From: Fimbriimonadaceae bacterium
Lineage (GTDB): Bacteria; Armatimonadota; Fimbriimonadia; Fimbriimonadales; Fimbriimonadaceae
Reading direction: 5' to 3'
Length of the DNA stretch: 31,503 nucleotides
Assembly: GCA_019694835.1 (NCBI GenBank)
Contig: JAIBBE010000161.1
Coordinates: 1 to 31,503 of the forward strand
Notes under the pieces: model-generated
Told to the model about the DNA's origin: nothing
The model's database searches: none
Seen by the model: the letters and a program-made list of their open reading frames with translations, nothing else
Translations under genes and position numbers: made by a program
Shown: one piece after another, positions 1 through 7,586 of the stretch
Layout: each line of letters starts with the position of its first letter
Position numbering within the stretch: position 1 is the first letter of the stretch

Positions 1-2
1 TC

Positions 3-80
3 ATCGCCGATGGCCACCTGGGCTACGTGGTGACGTACTTCGGCATCGACCTCGGGCTGCTTGAGGACTTCAGGGTGTAA
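3..80 (+). CDS. C-terminal end of an unidentified gene (partial)
   Basis: An open frame enters from the left edge and ends at the TAA at 78-80. The 25 visible residues run IADGHLGYVVTYFGIDLGL and end in LLEDFRV. The alternation of hydrophobic and polar residues and the GC-rich third positions look like real coding sequence. No family can be named from so little, and the start lies outside the window. The next 214 nt are non-coding, so this is the last gene of its transcription unit or a single gene. Confidence 0.4.
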   Translation: MADGHLGYVVTYFGIDLGLLEDFRV

Positions 81-131
81 AGTATGTCCTGGCACAAAGT
101 GGAAAGGATGTCATGGCACCGCACACTCCGG

Positions 132-254
132 CGGGAGAGGGTTTGGGGAGGGGGCTCGCGCGCGACAAGACTCTCGCAGTAACCTCTCCCCCAACCCCTC
201 TCCTCCGCCACGCAAGTCACCCGCACGCAAAATCCGGTGGGCGCAGGAGAGGGG
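132..254. repeat. Purine/pyrimidine-rich inverted-repeat element
   Basis: The 214-nt gap between the first gene and the nuclease holds three G/A- or C/T-rich arms: 134-153 (GGAGAGGGTTTGGGGAGGGG), 183-203 (its imperfect reverse complement) and 241-254 (GCGCAGGAGAGGGG). The last arm pairs with 195-208 with one mismatch, so two mutually exclusive hairpins are possible. A second element with the same C4T/GAGAGGGG theme lies at 29602-29633, which suggests a dispersed REP-like repeat. No gene is visible inside it. Confidence 0.55.
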
Positions 255-258
255 AGTC

Positions 259-288
259 CGGACACGACTCAGCGCCAACCGGTATCCT
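259..288 (+). promoter_or_regulatory. Probable leaderless promoter of the nuclease gene
   Basis: A TATCCT -10 box at 283-288 ends exactly 6 nt before the ATG at 295. A weak -35 (CGGACA, 259-264) sits 18 nt upstream. There is no Shine-Dalgarno sequence. Transcription would start at or next to the A of the ATG. The same layout recurs at several other genes in the window. Confidence 0.5.
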
Positions 289-294
289 CATGTG

Positions 295-1149
295 ATGCGC
301 GCTCTCATACGGATTGCCTCGGCGCTTGCTGCCACATCTCTGGCGATTTGCGCCCAAGCTTGGATCGAAACCGGACACATGGTCGTCGCCGAGATCGCGG
401 AGCGCAACCTCTCGCTCAAGGCTCGCGCGGCTGTGCAGGAACTCGCCAAGATTGGGACCGACGCCAAGACCAACACGTTCGTCACTTGCTCAGTCTGGGC
501 AGACGACTACAAGTCCGACACGGATCGTGCGTGGCACTACATCAATATTCACTTCCGCAAAGATGGCAAGCCGGTAACGAATAAGGCACCGGAAGAGAAC
601 GTCGTCTGGGCGATCAATAAGTTTAGGAAGGTTTTGGGGGATCCGAAAGCTAGCAAAGAGGATCGTGCGCTGGCCCTTCGGTATCTCGTACACTTCGTTG
701 GCGATATCCATCAACCGATGCACGGCGTCGCGGAGGATTCGGGAGATCACCCTGAGGGCGACCGTGGAGGCAACGACTTCAAGATCGCACCGATTGAGGG
801 TTGGAGCCAAAGACCCTTAACAAATTTGCACGTTTTGTGGGATTTCGGTTGCGGCGAATTCCCTCCAACCGACCGTCCTTTGAACGCGAAAGAGGCGGCA
901 AAGATCGATCGTCTTGCATCGGGGATTATGAAGGAGTACCCGCGCTCGAAGATCGAAAATAGTAAGGTGCAGGACCCCATGAAGTGGGCACTCGAAAGCC
1001 ACGCCCTGGCGAAAACGGTTTCCTACAACCTCACGGAGCACAAGTCAGTGTCGAAGGAGTACCTCAAGAAAGGCGTTCAAGTCTGTCGGGAACGTGCAGC
1101 AGCGGCGGGATATCGCCTTGCCGACTTGATCAACGCCATCTACGACTAG
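295..1149 (+). CDS. Secreted S1/P1-type zinc-dependent nuclease
   Basis: This 284-residue protein is an S1/P1 nuclease, a family that cleaves single-stranded DNA and RNA with three zinc ions. A signal peptide (residues 1-22, ending AQA) leaves Trp23 as the mature N-terminus, as in fungal P1 where Trp1 binds zinc. The rest of the ligand set is visible: His28, Asp70 or Asp71 (SVWADD), His81 (WHYIN), His133, Asp137 and His143 (LVHFVGDIHQPMH), and His179 and Asp183 (LHVLWD). The frame is open upstream to 61, but that stretch is repeat DNA. The ATG at 295 gives a clean signal peptide and follows a -10 box by 6 nt. A role in scavenging phosphate or nucleosides outside the cell is inferred. The stop overlaps the convergent neighbour's stop by 4 nt. 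Family assignment is very secure. Confidence 0.93.
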   Translation: MRALIRIASALAATSLAICAQAWIETGHMVVAEIAERNLSLKARAAVQELAKIGTDAKTNTFVTCSVWADDYKSDTDRAWHYINIHFRKDGKPVTNKAPEENVVWAINKFRKVLGDPKASKEDRALALRYLVHFVGDIHQPMHGVAEDSGDHPEGDRGGNDFKIAPIEGWSQRPLTNLHVLWDFGCGEFPPTDRPLNAKEAAKIDRLASGIMKEYPRSKIENSKVQDPMKWALESHALAKTVSYNLTEHKSVSKEYLKKGVQVCRERAAAAGYRLADLINAIYD

Positions 1150-2213
1150 AGATTACCCAGGAAGTCGAGCAGGGTCTTCTGCTGAGCTGGTCCTAGCGCC
1201 TTGAACCGATCTCGCGAGGGCATCGCCTCGCCTTCATGTTTGAGGATTGCGGAAGTGAGGTCGGGCGCGCTTGCGTCGTGCCAGTACGGCCCGCCGACCC
1301 GGCCCACACCCCAAAGGGGCGCCGTTCGGTATTCCCGCCTCGATGCCCGTGGACCCTGCTCGACGACCGCCTTCCCCGGTCCCATATCGTGGAGGAGGAG
1401 ATCGGTGTAGGGCGAGATGGTCCGGTTGGCGAGACCCTTGATATCGCTATCCCCGGTCTTGTGGGTTGGCACGTGGCACTTGGCGCAGCCCAACTCACCG
1501 AATAACTTCTTGCCGCTCGTCATAATCGGATCGGATTCAGGGAGGTTCGGCGCAGGGGCATCAAGCACCCGTAGGAAGAGCGCCACTTGGCGAACCTGGT
1601 TGTCATCCATCTGGGCTTCGTCCATCCCGGGCTTAAAGACAGCGACGCCGAGTTCGGTGTCGAAGGCGTCGCGCGAGAAGTCCATCACCGTGGCGACGTC
1701 GGCTTTCCAGCCGAACCGACCGATGGTGTTGCCGATCTTCAAGCTGCGACCGGAGATTCCGTCTTTGTCACGGTCAGCAGGATCGGCGAGGGCGGCGATG
1801 GCGGAGTCGGGGATCGCTTCGAGGAGGCCAATTCCATACAGGTGCATCGCCCGGCGGAGTTCGACTTCCTTCGGTTCGGGGCGACGGGTGACCTTCCGGT
1901 CGACTTCCTGAAAGAGCCGGTAGTTGGCCCATCCGCCCGGGTCTTTGGGATCGGGGACCATTCGCACCATCAAATCCGGATCGCGATGGGTGCCGCCGAA
2001 GCTGGGTTCGCCGTGACACTTGTCGCAAGACCGCGCATTGAAGAGGTTGACGCCGGGATCGGCGGGCCAGCGGAAGCCGAACAGGCCAGCCCCCATGGCG
2101 GCGTGGTTCGCCTGCCTCGGAGTCGAGGTTTCGACACGTCGGCCAAGGCGGGCTTGCGGAGCCATAGCGCCGATAGCAAAAAATCCAAGAGCGGGAAGAA
2201 TCCAAACTCGCAT
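1146..2213 (-). CDS. Di-haem oxidoreductase family protein (DUF1111/DHOR)
   Basis: This 355-residue exported c-type cytochrome has an N-terminal signal (MRVWILPALGFFAIGAMA). Two haem-binding CxxCH motifs are present: CDKCH at residues 63-67 and CAKCH at 243-247. Between them is the family-typical DRDKDGISGR block (147-156), and LWGVGRVGGPYWHDASAPDL follows near the C-terminus. This matches the DUF1111 'di-haem oxidoredictase' family, distantly related to MauG and cytochrome c peroxidases. The protein would act in the periplasm on an unknown electron donor or substrate. It is divergent from the dacB-like gene with only 30 nt between the starts, and convergent with the nuclease with a 4-nt stop overlap (CTAG). 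No Shine-Dalgarno site is obvious. Imelysin or iron-uptake genes that sometimes accompany the family are not seen here. Confidence 0.87.
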   Translation of the reverse strand: MRVWILPALGFFAIGAMAPQARLGRRVETSTPRQANHAAMGAGLFGFRWPADPGVNLFNARSCDKCHGEPSFGGTHRDPDLMVRMVPDPKDPGGWANYRLFQEVDRKVTRRPEPKEVELRRAMHLYGIGLLEAIPDSAIAALADPADRDKDGISGRSLKIGNTIGRFGWKADVATVMDFSRDAFDTELGVAVFKPGMDEAQMDDNQVRQVALFLRVLDAPAPNLPESDPIMTSGKKLFGELGCAKCHVPTHKTGDSDIKGLANRTISPYTDLLLHDMGPGKAVVEQGPRASRREYRTAPLWGVGRVGGPYWHDASAPDLTSAILKHEGEAMPSRDRFKALGPAQQKTLLDFLGNL

Positions 2214-2231
2214 GCGCTTACGTCGTACCTC

Positions 2232-2236
2232 AAAGG
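2232..2236 (+). promoter_or_regulatory. Ribosome binding site deciding the dacB start
   Basis: AAAGG lies 7 nt before the ATG at 2244. It is one of only two convincing Shine-Dalgarno sites in the window and supports this start over upstream in-frame candidates. The whole 30-nt gap to the divergent di-haem gene is used by this leader, so the dacB promoter should lie inside the 5' end of the di-haem gene. Confidence 0.5.
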
Positions 2237-2243
2237 CCGTTCA

Positions 2244-3587
2244 ATGGACATACTCCGCCATATGCTCGGCGCGTTCCTGAGTCTGTTGGTTCCCCAAAAT
2301 CCGATTGATGACCTGCTCGATGTCCCCGCCACCAGGGGATCGGTCATCGCGGCGTGCATTTTGCGTGAAAACGGTGAACCCTTGTACACCCGCAACCCCG
2401 ATCAGCGGATGGTCCCGGCCAGCAACCAGAAACTCCTGACTTGCGCGTTCGCGCTGGATGTGCTCGGACCGGATTGGCGACCGGTGACGAAGTTCTGGAA
2501 GATCGGTTCACGAATCGTCATCGACGCCCAAGGCGACCCCACGTTCACCCTGGCCCAGCTTCGCGAGGCGGCCAAGAAACTCGGAAAGGCATCGGTTGTC
2601 GAAGTTCACCAGGCCTTTCGCCCGCTCATTCCACCTTCTTGGGAGTACGACGACTTGCCCAATCGCTATGCGGCTCCAATCACCGCCCTGACCGTCGACA
2701 AGGGTTCGTTCGAACTATGGGCAAGCGGCGGACGGCTCACACCTCTTCCTCCCGAATTTGGGGTGCGGACCAGCGTCGGTCCAAGCAAACCTGGTGAGCC
2801 GCGAGTGACTTACGACCCGCTCACGGGGAAGATCTTGGTGCGGGGGCCATTGCCAATGACCAAGACGCGCTTGGACACCCTTGCCCTAGCCAGGCCGGAT
2901 CTGGCCGCCGCACGGGTCTTGGGAAAGCAGGTCAGGACCGTCGGGAGCGTGCCGAAAACGGCTCCGACTTTGACCCTCGTAGGGCCTCCGCTGAAGGAGA
3001 TCGTCGCTGAATGCCTCACGGATAGCATAAACCTCTATGCCGAGCACCTGTTGCTGCTCGCTGCCCGCAAACTCGATCCAAACTTGTCGGTGACGAGGCC
3101 ATACGAGCGAGCGACCCAACTCATGCGCGATCACTTGGCGAAGGAGCTTTCGCTTGACCGGGAGGCGCTCCGGCCCGACGACGGCAGTGGACTGAGCCGA
3201 CACAACTTCGTCACGACCCGAACCTTGTGCCGCCTGCTTCAGTGGTCGAAAACGAAGCCGTGGGGTGCTGATTTTGAGGCGGGGATGGTGCGGGGCGGCA
3301 AAGGGACCTTGGCCAAACGGCTCGAGGCAAGTTCGTTCGTCGGAAAGACGGGAACGCTCGACGCGGTGGTCTCGTTAACGGGTTGGGTGCGGGAGCCTTC
3401 TGGGCAAACCTTAACAATGAGTGTGATTCTCAATCATGGCATTTCTTCGAGTCAGGATCAACGGGCCGTCCTTGATCAGCTTGCCAGGTTCCTTGAGTCG
3501 CCCCCGGGGGGTTTACAATCTCTTAACATTCGGACGATAATATCGCCCTATGGCGACGGCGGAAGTCATGCCCGTGCAGAACCCTGA
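2244..3587 (+). CDS. dacB: D-alanyl-D-alanine carboxypeptidase/endopeptidase, PBP4 (S13) family
   Basis: The 447-residue product has the S13 signature set: Ser60-x-x-Lys63 (ASNQK), the DGSGLSRHN block at residues 313-321, and Lys368-Thr-Gly (VGKTGTL). S13 enzymes trim D-Ala from peptidoglycan stem peptides and cut D-Ala-mDAP cross-links in the periplasm. The frame is open far upstream, but that part is antisense to the di-haem gene. The ATG at 2244 has a Shine-Dalgarno site (AAAGG, 2232-2236; 7-nt spacing) and a short hydrophobic N-terminus (LGAFLSLLV) that could serve as an export signal. The family-like part ends near LARFLES. The last roughly 28 residues run through the pstB promoter and overlap pstB by 38 nt, so the tail is probably a non-conserved extension. 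Confidence 0.9.
   Translation: MDILRHMLGAFLSLLVPQNPIDDLLDVPATRGSVIAACILRENGEPLYTRNPDQRMVPASNQKLLTCAFALDVLGPDWRPVTKFWKIGSRIVIDAQGDPTFTLAQLREAAKKLGKASVVEVHQAFRPLIPPSWEYDDLPNRYAAPITALTVDKGSFELWASGGRLTPLPPEFGVRTSVGPSKPGEPRVTYDPLTGKILVRGPLPMTKTRLDTLALARPDLAAARVLGKQVRTVGSVPKTAPTLTLVGPPLKEIVAECLTDSINLYAEHLLLLAARKLDPNLSVTRPYERATQLMRDHLAKELSLDREALRPDDGSGLSRHNFVTTRTLCRLLQWSKTKPWGADFEAGMVRGGKGTLAKRLEASSFVGKTGTLDAVVSLTGWVREPSGQTLTMSVILNHGISSSQDQRAVLDQLARFLESPPGGLQSLNIRTIISPYGDGGSHARAEP
3512..3543 (+). promoter_or_regulatory. Promoter of pstB inside the dacB 3' end (leaderless)
   Basis: TTTACA at 3512-3517 is followed after 18 nt by GATAAT (3536-3541); the overlapping TAATAT (3538-3543) ends 6 nt before the ATG at 3550. 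This is the best -35/-10 pair in the window. The expected transcription start falls at or next to the start codon, giving a leaderless pstB message independent of dacB. Confidence 0.6.
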
Positions 3588-4380
3588 GACTCCCCTGCCC
3601 GAAGCAATGCCTCATGTTGCCTCCCAGCAGCCCTTGATTTCGGCACGGAATCTGGATTTCTTCTACGGCAAGTTCCAGGCCCTCAAGGGCATCAGCATGG
3701 ATGTCCGCCAGAACAAGGTCACCGCCCTCATCGGACCTTCGGGCTGCGGAAAATCGACGTTTCTGAGATGCCTGAACCGGATGAACGACCTTATCGACGG
3801 CACCTCGCACACGGGTGAGATTCTTCTGCAAGGCCAAGACATCTTCAGCCCAGCCGTCGACCCGGTCGAACTTCGAAAGCACGTCGGAATGGTGTTCCAG
3901 AAGCCGAACCCGTTCCCCATGTCCATCTTCGACAACATCGCCTACGGACCGCGCATTCACGGGATTCGCAAGAAATCCGAACTGAGCGAGATCGTCGAGC
4001 GATGCCTGCAGAAGGCTTACCTCTGGAACGAAGTGAAGGACAAGCTGAACCAGAGCGCACTCGCGCTCTCCGGCGGTCAGCAGCAGCGACTCTGCATCGC
4101 CCGAACGATGGCGGTGGACCCGACGATCATCCTGATGGACGAGCCGTGCTCGGCGCTCGATCCGATCGCGACGTCAGCCATCGAGGACCTGATCGACGAA
4201 CTCAAGGGTCAGTACACTATCGTCATGGTCACGCACAACATGCAGCAAGCCCAGCGCGCGAGCGACTACACCGGCTTCTTCATGCTCGGGCAACTCATTG
4301 AGTTTGGTTCGACCGACCAGATCTTCCAGTTCCCACAGGTCAAGCAGACCGAAGACTATATTTCGGGTCGTTTCGGCTAG
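3550..4380 (+). CDS. pstB: Phosphate ABC transporter ATP-binding protein PstB
   Basis: The 276-residue product is a classic PstB, the ATPase that powers high-affinity phosphate import with PstS, PstC and PstA. Visible motifs are Walker [10 protein letters not shown] (residues 62-70), the family's [19 protein letters not shown] stretch, the signature LSGGQQQRL (from 173), Walker B with D197-E198 ([12 protein letters not shown]) and the switch His in VTHNMQQA. About 30 extra residues precede the ABC fold ([16 protein letters not shown]...). Start choice follows the -10 box 6 nt upstream of the ATG. No pstS, pstC, pstA or phoU lies next to it in this window, which is unusual because pst genes are normally one operon. 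Function is certain; the genomic isolation is the odd part. Confidence 0.96.
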   Translation: MATAEVMPVQNPETPLPEAMPHVASQQPLISARNLDFFYGKFQALKGISMDVRQNKVTALIGPSGCGKSTFLRCLNRMNDLIDGTSHTGEILLQGQDIFSPAVDPVELRKHVGMVFQKPNPFPMSIFDNIAYGPRIHGIRKKSELSEIVERCLQKAYLWNEVKDKLNQSALALSGGQQQRLCIARTMAVDPTIILMDEPCSALDPIATSAIEDLIDELKGQYTIVMVTHNMQQAQRASDYTGFFMLGQLIEFGSTDQIFQFPQVKQTEDYISGRFG

Positions 4381-4409
4381 GTCTCTGCGCGATTTGCGCG
4401 AAACGCCTG

Positions 4410-4415
4410 TAAAAT
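4410..4415 (+). promoter_or_regulatory. -10 box of the membrane-protein operon (leaderless GTG start)
   Basis: TAAAAT at 4410-4415 ends exactly 6 nt before the GTG at 4422. No Shine-Dalgarno sequence lies between. No clear -35 is visible. The spacing matches the pstB, nuclease and hydrolase promoters, which is the main reason to prefer GTG 4422 as the start of the next gene. Confidence 0.45.
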
Positions 4416-4421
4416 AGCTGC

Positions 4422-5465
4422 GTGCAGCGCGATCCGGCCCTTGAATACCTTAACCGCCGTACGAACGCGATGGACCGCCGCGCTTACCTGCGTGCGATGG
4501 GGGTCGGTGAAATCATCGATGTCGCCACCCGGGCTTACCAGAAACTGGGTCGCACCATCCTGCGGCAGACGGCGGCACCGATGCTGCTCTGCTTCAGCGT
4601 CCTCGTTTTCTTTTTCGTGTTCCTCGGGCCGACGTTTTTCCAAACCTCGAATCCGGACAGTCTGGCCACGCAGATCGCGGAGGCCTTTGGCGTGCTCGTG
4701 GTCGGGTGCGTCGTCGCGGTGCCGCTGTTCTTCTTGGGTATGGCCTATGCGCAAGGTTTCGTGACTCGACTCGTCGCGGACTTCGTGCTTGGAAACGTGC
4801 CCGACGAGCGCTCTGCCCTGGAAGGAGCCAGGCGTGGCCTCAAGACCATGTTCGGGGTTTGCGTCCGCGTGTTCTTTGCTGCGTTCGGAACCGCGATTGT
4901 GGGTGGCTTGCTGTTAGGCCTGAGTGCTCTGGCAACCGATCGGACGACAAGCGGTGATTCCTGGCCCGCCATCGTCACGATCATCGCGACTCTGCTATTG
5001 ATTGCGAGCCCGATCATGCCGATCATCGCAATTGCCCGTTATTCGCTCGCTCCCGTGACAGTGGTCCTGGAAGGGTGTCCGGTGAAGGTGGGGATTCAGC
5101 GCGGTAAGGATCTGATGAAGAGTCGTCCCTTTCAGCCCGGTGCCGGTGACACGGTGGCCGCCGTAATCCTCCTGTGCACCTTCCTGTTCTTCTGCATTTG
5201 GGGCGGCACCGCAATGGGATTTGGTCTGCTGGGAGTCTCCGAACATGCCCGCAACTGGCTTGGTGCCGGTCCGGTAGGTGCGGTAACGCAGTCCATGATC
5301 GTGATGCTTCCCGTCTACTTCGCGCTGTGGGTGGTCTCGCCGGTGTGGTGCGCGACCTGCACCCTGCTATATTTCGACCGCCGGATTCGTCTGGAGGGTT
5401 ACGACATTTTTATTCTGGAGCAAGACGTTCGCCGTGCAAGTCGTAAGAGCCGTTTTCAGTTTTAG
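4422..5465 (+). CDS. Multi-pass membrane protein, first gene of a DUF4129/DUF4350 operon
   Basis: The 347-residue protein has a cytoplasmic start of about 50 residues and then about six hydrophobic segments (for example LLCFSVLVFFFVFLGPTFF, VLVVGCVVAVPLFFLGMAYA, AFGTAIVGGLLLGLSAL, IVTIIATLLLIASPIMPII, VAAVILLCTFLFFCIWGG and MIVMLPVYFALWVVSPVWC). The pattern of a repeated membrane domain with RYSLAPVTVVLEG...IQRGKDLMK resembles the glycerophosphodiesterase-type membrane-domain proteins that precede DUF4129 genes in other bacteria; this is an inference from pattern and context. No catalytic motif is visible. The start is a GTG placed 6 nt after a TAAAAT box. The 3' end overlaps the next gene by 32 nt, so the two are probably translationally coupled. 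Confidence 0.8.
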   Translation: MQRDPALEYLNRRTNAMDRRAYLRAMGVGEIIDVATRAYQKLGRTILRQTAAPMLLCFSVLVFFFVFLGPTFFQTSNPDSLATQIAEAFGVLVVGCVVAVPLFFLGMAYAQGFVTRLVADFVLGNVPDERSALEGARRGLKTMFGVCVRVFFAAFGTAIVGGLLLGLSALATDRTTSGDSWPAIVTIIATLLLIASPIMPIIAIARYSLAPVTVVLEGCPVKVGIQRGKDLMKSRPFQPGAGDTVAAVILLCTFLFFCIWGGTAMGFGLLGVSEHARNWLGAGPVGAVTQSMIVMLPVYFALWVVSPVWCATCTLLYFDRRIRLEGYDIFILEQDVRRASRKSRFQF

Positions 5466-6378
5466 CCTGCTCCTCTGGGCGTGTCTTGCTTCGGCCATCA
5501 CCTATGCCGAGCTGGATCGTCGTCTTGCCCAAGCCAAGGACCTCCCTGCTGCGCGTCAGCTGCTCAAGTCAATCGAGGACGAACTGCAAGCCGACGACGA
5601 CCTATGGGACCAGATCGATTGGGTCCTAAAGAGCGAATCGACCCAAGCTGATCTCGACGACTTGCGTGGCATGGTGAGGACTCGGATCGCGCTCGAAAAG
5701 CAGCCCTCTGGGGGAAAAGTCCAGGATCCGGCCAAGCTCGCCCGAGACATCAAGAAGAACCCGACCTATTACGACCCGGGTGTTGGCCAATCGAGCAACT
5801 GGCTGTCCAAGGCCTTTGAGCGCGTCGGGGAAATGCTCAGCCGGATAAGAATGCCCAAGGGGAACGCACCTGACGTCAGCGCGCCAGCGGTCGGCGTGGG
5901 CAACATTTTCGTAACCCTCGTCTGGATCATCCTCGGAGGCGGCATTTTGGCCTTCCTGATCTGGGCGATCCGGCAGTTCTCGTGGAAGTCGGGCAAACGC
6001 GCTAAGAAGATCAAGGGCGGAGGCCTCATGGAGGAGGACGAGCCCGAACGAACCGCTGACGAATGGCTCGTTCAAGCCGACGACTTGGAGCGACAAGGTC
6101 GTTTCCGCGAAGCCGTGCGCTGCCTCTACTTGGCATGCCTCGTGCGCCTGGACGAAGGAGGAATCGCCCGATTTGTCCGTAGCCAGACCAACTGGGAACA
6201 CCTCTATCGGATCGAAGCCAGTTCCAAACGGCCGCCTGGCCTCGACTTCCGGCCACCGACCAAAGCTTTCGACATCATCTGGTATGGCCACCTGACCCAG
6301 GGAGCCTCAGACGTCGCGATGTTCCGCCAAACCTATCAAGCCCTATGCGAACAGCTGAATCTCCGAATGTCGGCGTAA
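5434..6378 (+). CDS. DUF4129 domain-containing single-pass membrane protein
   Basis: This 314-residue protein starts with a signal sequence (MQVVRAVFSFSLLLWACLASA) from a GTG inside the preceding gene. About 130 charged extracytoplasmic residues follow, then one transmembrane helix (about 155-183, FVTLVWIILGGGILAFLIWAI) and a cytoplasmic C-terminal domain (about 208-310). The C-terminal ADEWLVQADDLERQGRFREAVRCLYLACLVRLDEGG...TNWEHLYRI is the helical DUF4129 region also found at the end of TgpA-type transglutaminases. In other genomes such genes travel with DUF4350, a MoxR AAA+ ATPase and a DUF58 protein. Here DUF4350 follows with a 34-nt overlap, but MoxR and DUF58 do not. The exact role is unknown; cell-envelope assembly is only inferred. 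Confidence 0.85.
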   Translation: MQVVRAVFSFSLLLWACLASAITYAELDRRLAQAKDLPAARQLLKSIEDELQADDDLWDQIDWVLKSESTQADLDDLRGMVRTRIALEKQPSGGKVQDPAKLARDIKKNPTYYDPGVGQSSNWLSKAFERVGEMLSRIRMPKGNAPDVSAPAVGVGNIFVTLVWIILGGGILAFLIWAIRQFSWKSGKRAKKIKGGGLMEEDEPERTADEWLVQADDLERQGRFREAVRCLYLACLVRLDEGGIARFVRSQTNWEHLYRIEASSKRPPGLDFRPPTKAFDIIWYGHLTQGASDVAMFRQTYQALCEQLNLRMSA

Positions 6379-7523
6379 AGTCGGGACTGCCGACCCTCGT
6401 CTGGGCTCTCCTCGGCCTGCTGGTGGCCGCGTCGGTCTTGTTCTTGTTCGCACGGGACGACACGAAGTCATTGCCCTCGGCAGAGTCGACGTTGCCCTCG
6501 GGTACGGCCGCGTTCGCGGAGATTCTTCGCAGAGATGGCTTTATCGTCTCTATTGAGCCGTACAAGCGGCCGAAGCTGCCGCCCGACGCACTGGTCATCG
6601 CCTTTCACGTTCAGGAGACGGGCTTTTTTGAGACGATTGGGGCGATGTCGGAGGTCGAAAACCCGACCGCCGTAGCCCTGGAGGACTGGATCGAAGCCGG
6701 TCGCACGATGATCGGCATCGAAATCGCGTCGGACTTTACGCAGTTGACGAAGGCTGCTCAAACCAGCCCGATTTCACGAGACGGGGCGGATAATCAGTCG
6801 AAACCGGTAGCCATCAGCCAGGCACCTGTCTCTTCCGGCAGCTTCCCTGTTGCCGTCACAGACCCTATTCCTCTTTGGTCGGACGGCACACGTGACATGG
6901 TCACCCTTGGAGACCTGGGCAAAGGGGTTGTCGTCACCGTGAACGACGGTCTTGGCATGACCAACCGGTTCATCGACAAGGAAGCCAACGCCCGGTTCTA
7001 TCTCGATTTGGTGCGAACCTATGCGCCACCGAGCCGAAAGGTGGTCTTTGCCGAGGGTCTGCTCAGCACGAAACGGGAACGCGGACTCCTTCAAGACATC
7101 GGGCCCTACGCCTCCGCAGCATGGTGGCAATTCGTCCTTGTGTCGGTCGTCGTCGTGTTCACCCTCGGGAAGCGCTTCGGACTTCCGGAGGTTGAGCGCA
7201 AGCGCGAACGTGGGGTTCGAGAATTGGTCGATGCGGTCGCGCAGACGATGGAGCGTGGACGACAATTCCCGCTCGCGCTGGACCTCATGGCGCGCGATAT
7301 TGACCTCCGCGTTCGACGACTCATCTCCATTGACAATCAAGCCCCACGCCAAGACCGAAATCGGCTGCTCTCGCCGGAACTCGCAGCGGCGCTCAACGCG
7401 GCCGAGAATCCCGGTTCCGAAAAACTGAAGCCCAAGGAGGCCGAGGCCATTGCGCTGCGGCTACTGGCGGCCTTCGGTGAATTCGAGAAGAATGCCAAGC
7501 GGCCGCTGGCCCGTCGCGAGTGA
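6345..7523 (+). CDS. DUF4350 domain-containing membrane protein
   Basis: The 392-residue product has a transmembrane helix at about residues 18-36 (LVWALLGLLVAASVLFLFA). It is followed by an extracytoplasmic domain beginning DDTKSLPSAESTLPSGTAAFAEILRRDGF, the typical opening of DUF4350 (S...SG..A....L...G). A second helix lies near 258-276 (WQFVLVSVVVVFTLGKRFG), then a cytoplasmic helical tail with ERERGVRELVDAVAQTMERGRQ-like content. The ATG at 6345 lies inside the end of the DUF4129 gene, so translation is probably coupled. The stop is followed by 63 nt and then an independently promoted hydrolase gene, so the operon appears to end here. No enzymatic residues are recognised; the family is GATase-like in fold but of unknown function. 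Confidence 0.85.
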   Translation: MRTAESPNVGVKSGLPTLVWALLGLLVAASVLFLFARDDTKSLPSAESTLPSGTAAFAEILRRDGFIVSIEPYKRPKLPPDALVIAFHVQETGFFETIGAMSEVENPTAVALEDWIEAGRTMIGIEIASDFTQLTKAAQTSPISRDGADNQSKPVAISQAPVSSGSFPVAVTDPIPLWSDGTRDMVTLGDLGKGVVVTVNDGLGMTNRFIDKEANARFYLDLVRTYAPPSRKVVFAEGLLSTKRERGLLQDIGPYASAAWWQFVLVSVVVVFTLGKRFGLPEVERKRERGVRELVDAVAQTMERGRQFPLALDLMARDIDLRVRRLISIDNQAPRQDRNRLLSPELAAALNAAENPGSEKLKPKEAEAIALRLLAAFGEFEKNAKRPLARRE

Positions 7524-7574
7524 CTTTTCTTGCGAACATAGCCATGGGTGCAGTTGGGTCGAGCCCGAATCGAG

Positions 7575-7580
7575 TATCAC
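7575..7580 (+). promoter_or_regulatory. Probable -10 box of the PDZ-hydrolase gene
   Basis: TATCAC at 7575-7580 ends 6 nt before the ATG at 7587, and TTGGGT (7554-7559) lies 15 nt upstream as a short-spaced -35. The last base departs from TAnnnT, so this is a weaker case than its neighbours, but the spacing is identical and no Shine-Dalgarno site is present. Confidence 0.35.
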
Positions 7581-7586
7581 CGCTTG

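Noticed and set aside
61..294. N-terminal extension of the S1/P1 nuclease back to 61
   Set aside because: It runs through inverted-repeat DNA, is Pro/Arg-rich and would bury the signal peptide. ATG 295 has a -10 box 6 nt upstream.
1587..2243. Upstream extension of the dacB frame and other long plus-strand frames over 1200-2210
   Set aside because: They are antisense to the di-haem gene, which has family motifs. ATG 2244 has a Shine-Dalgarno site.
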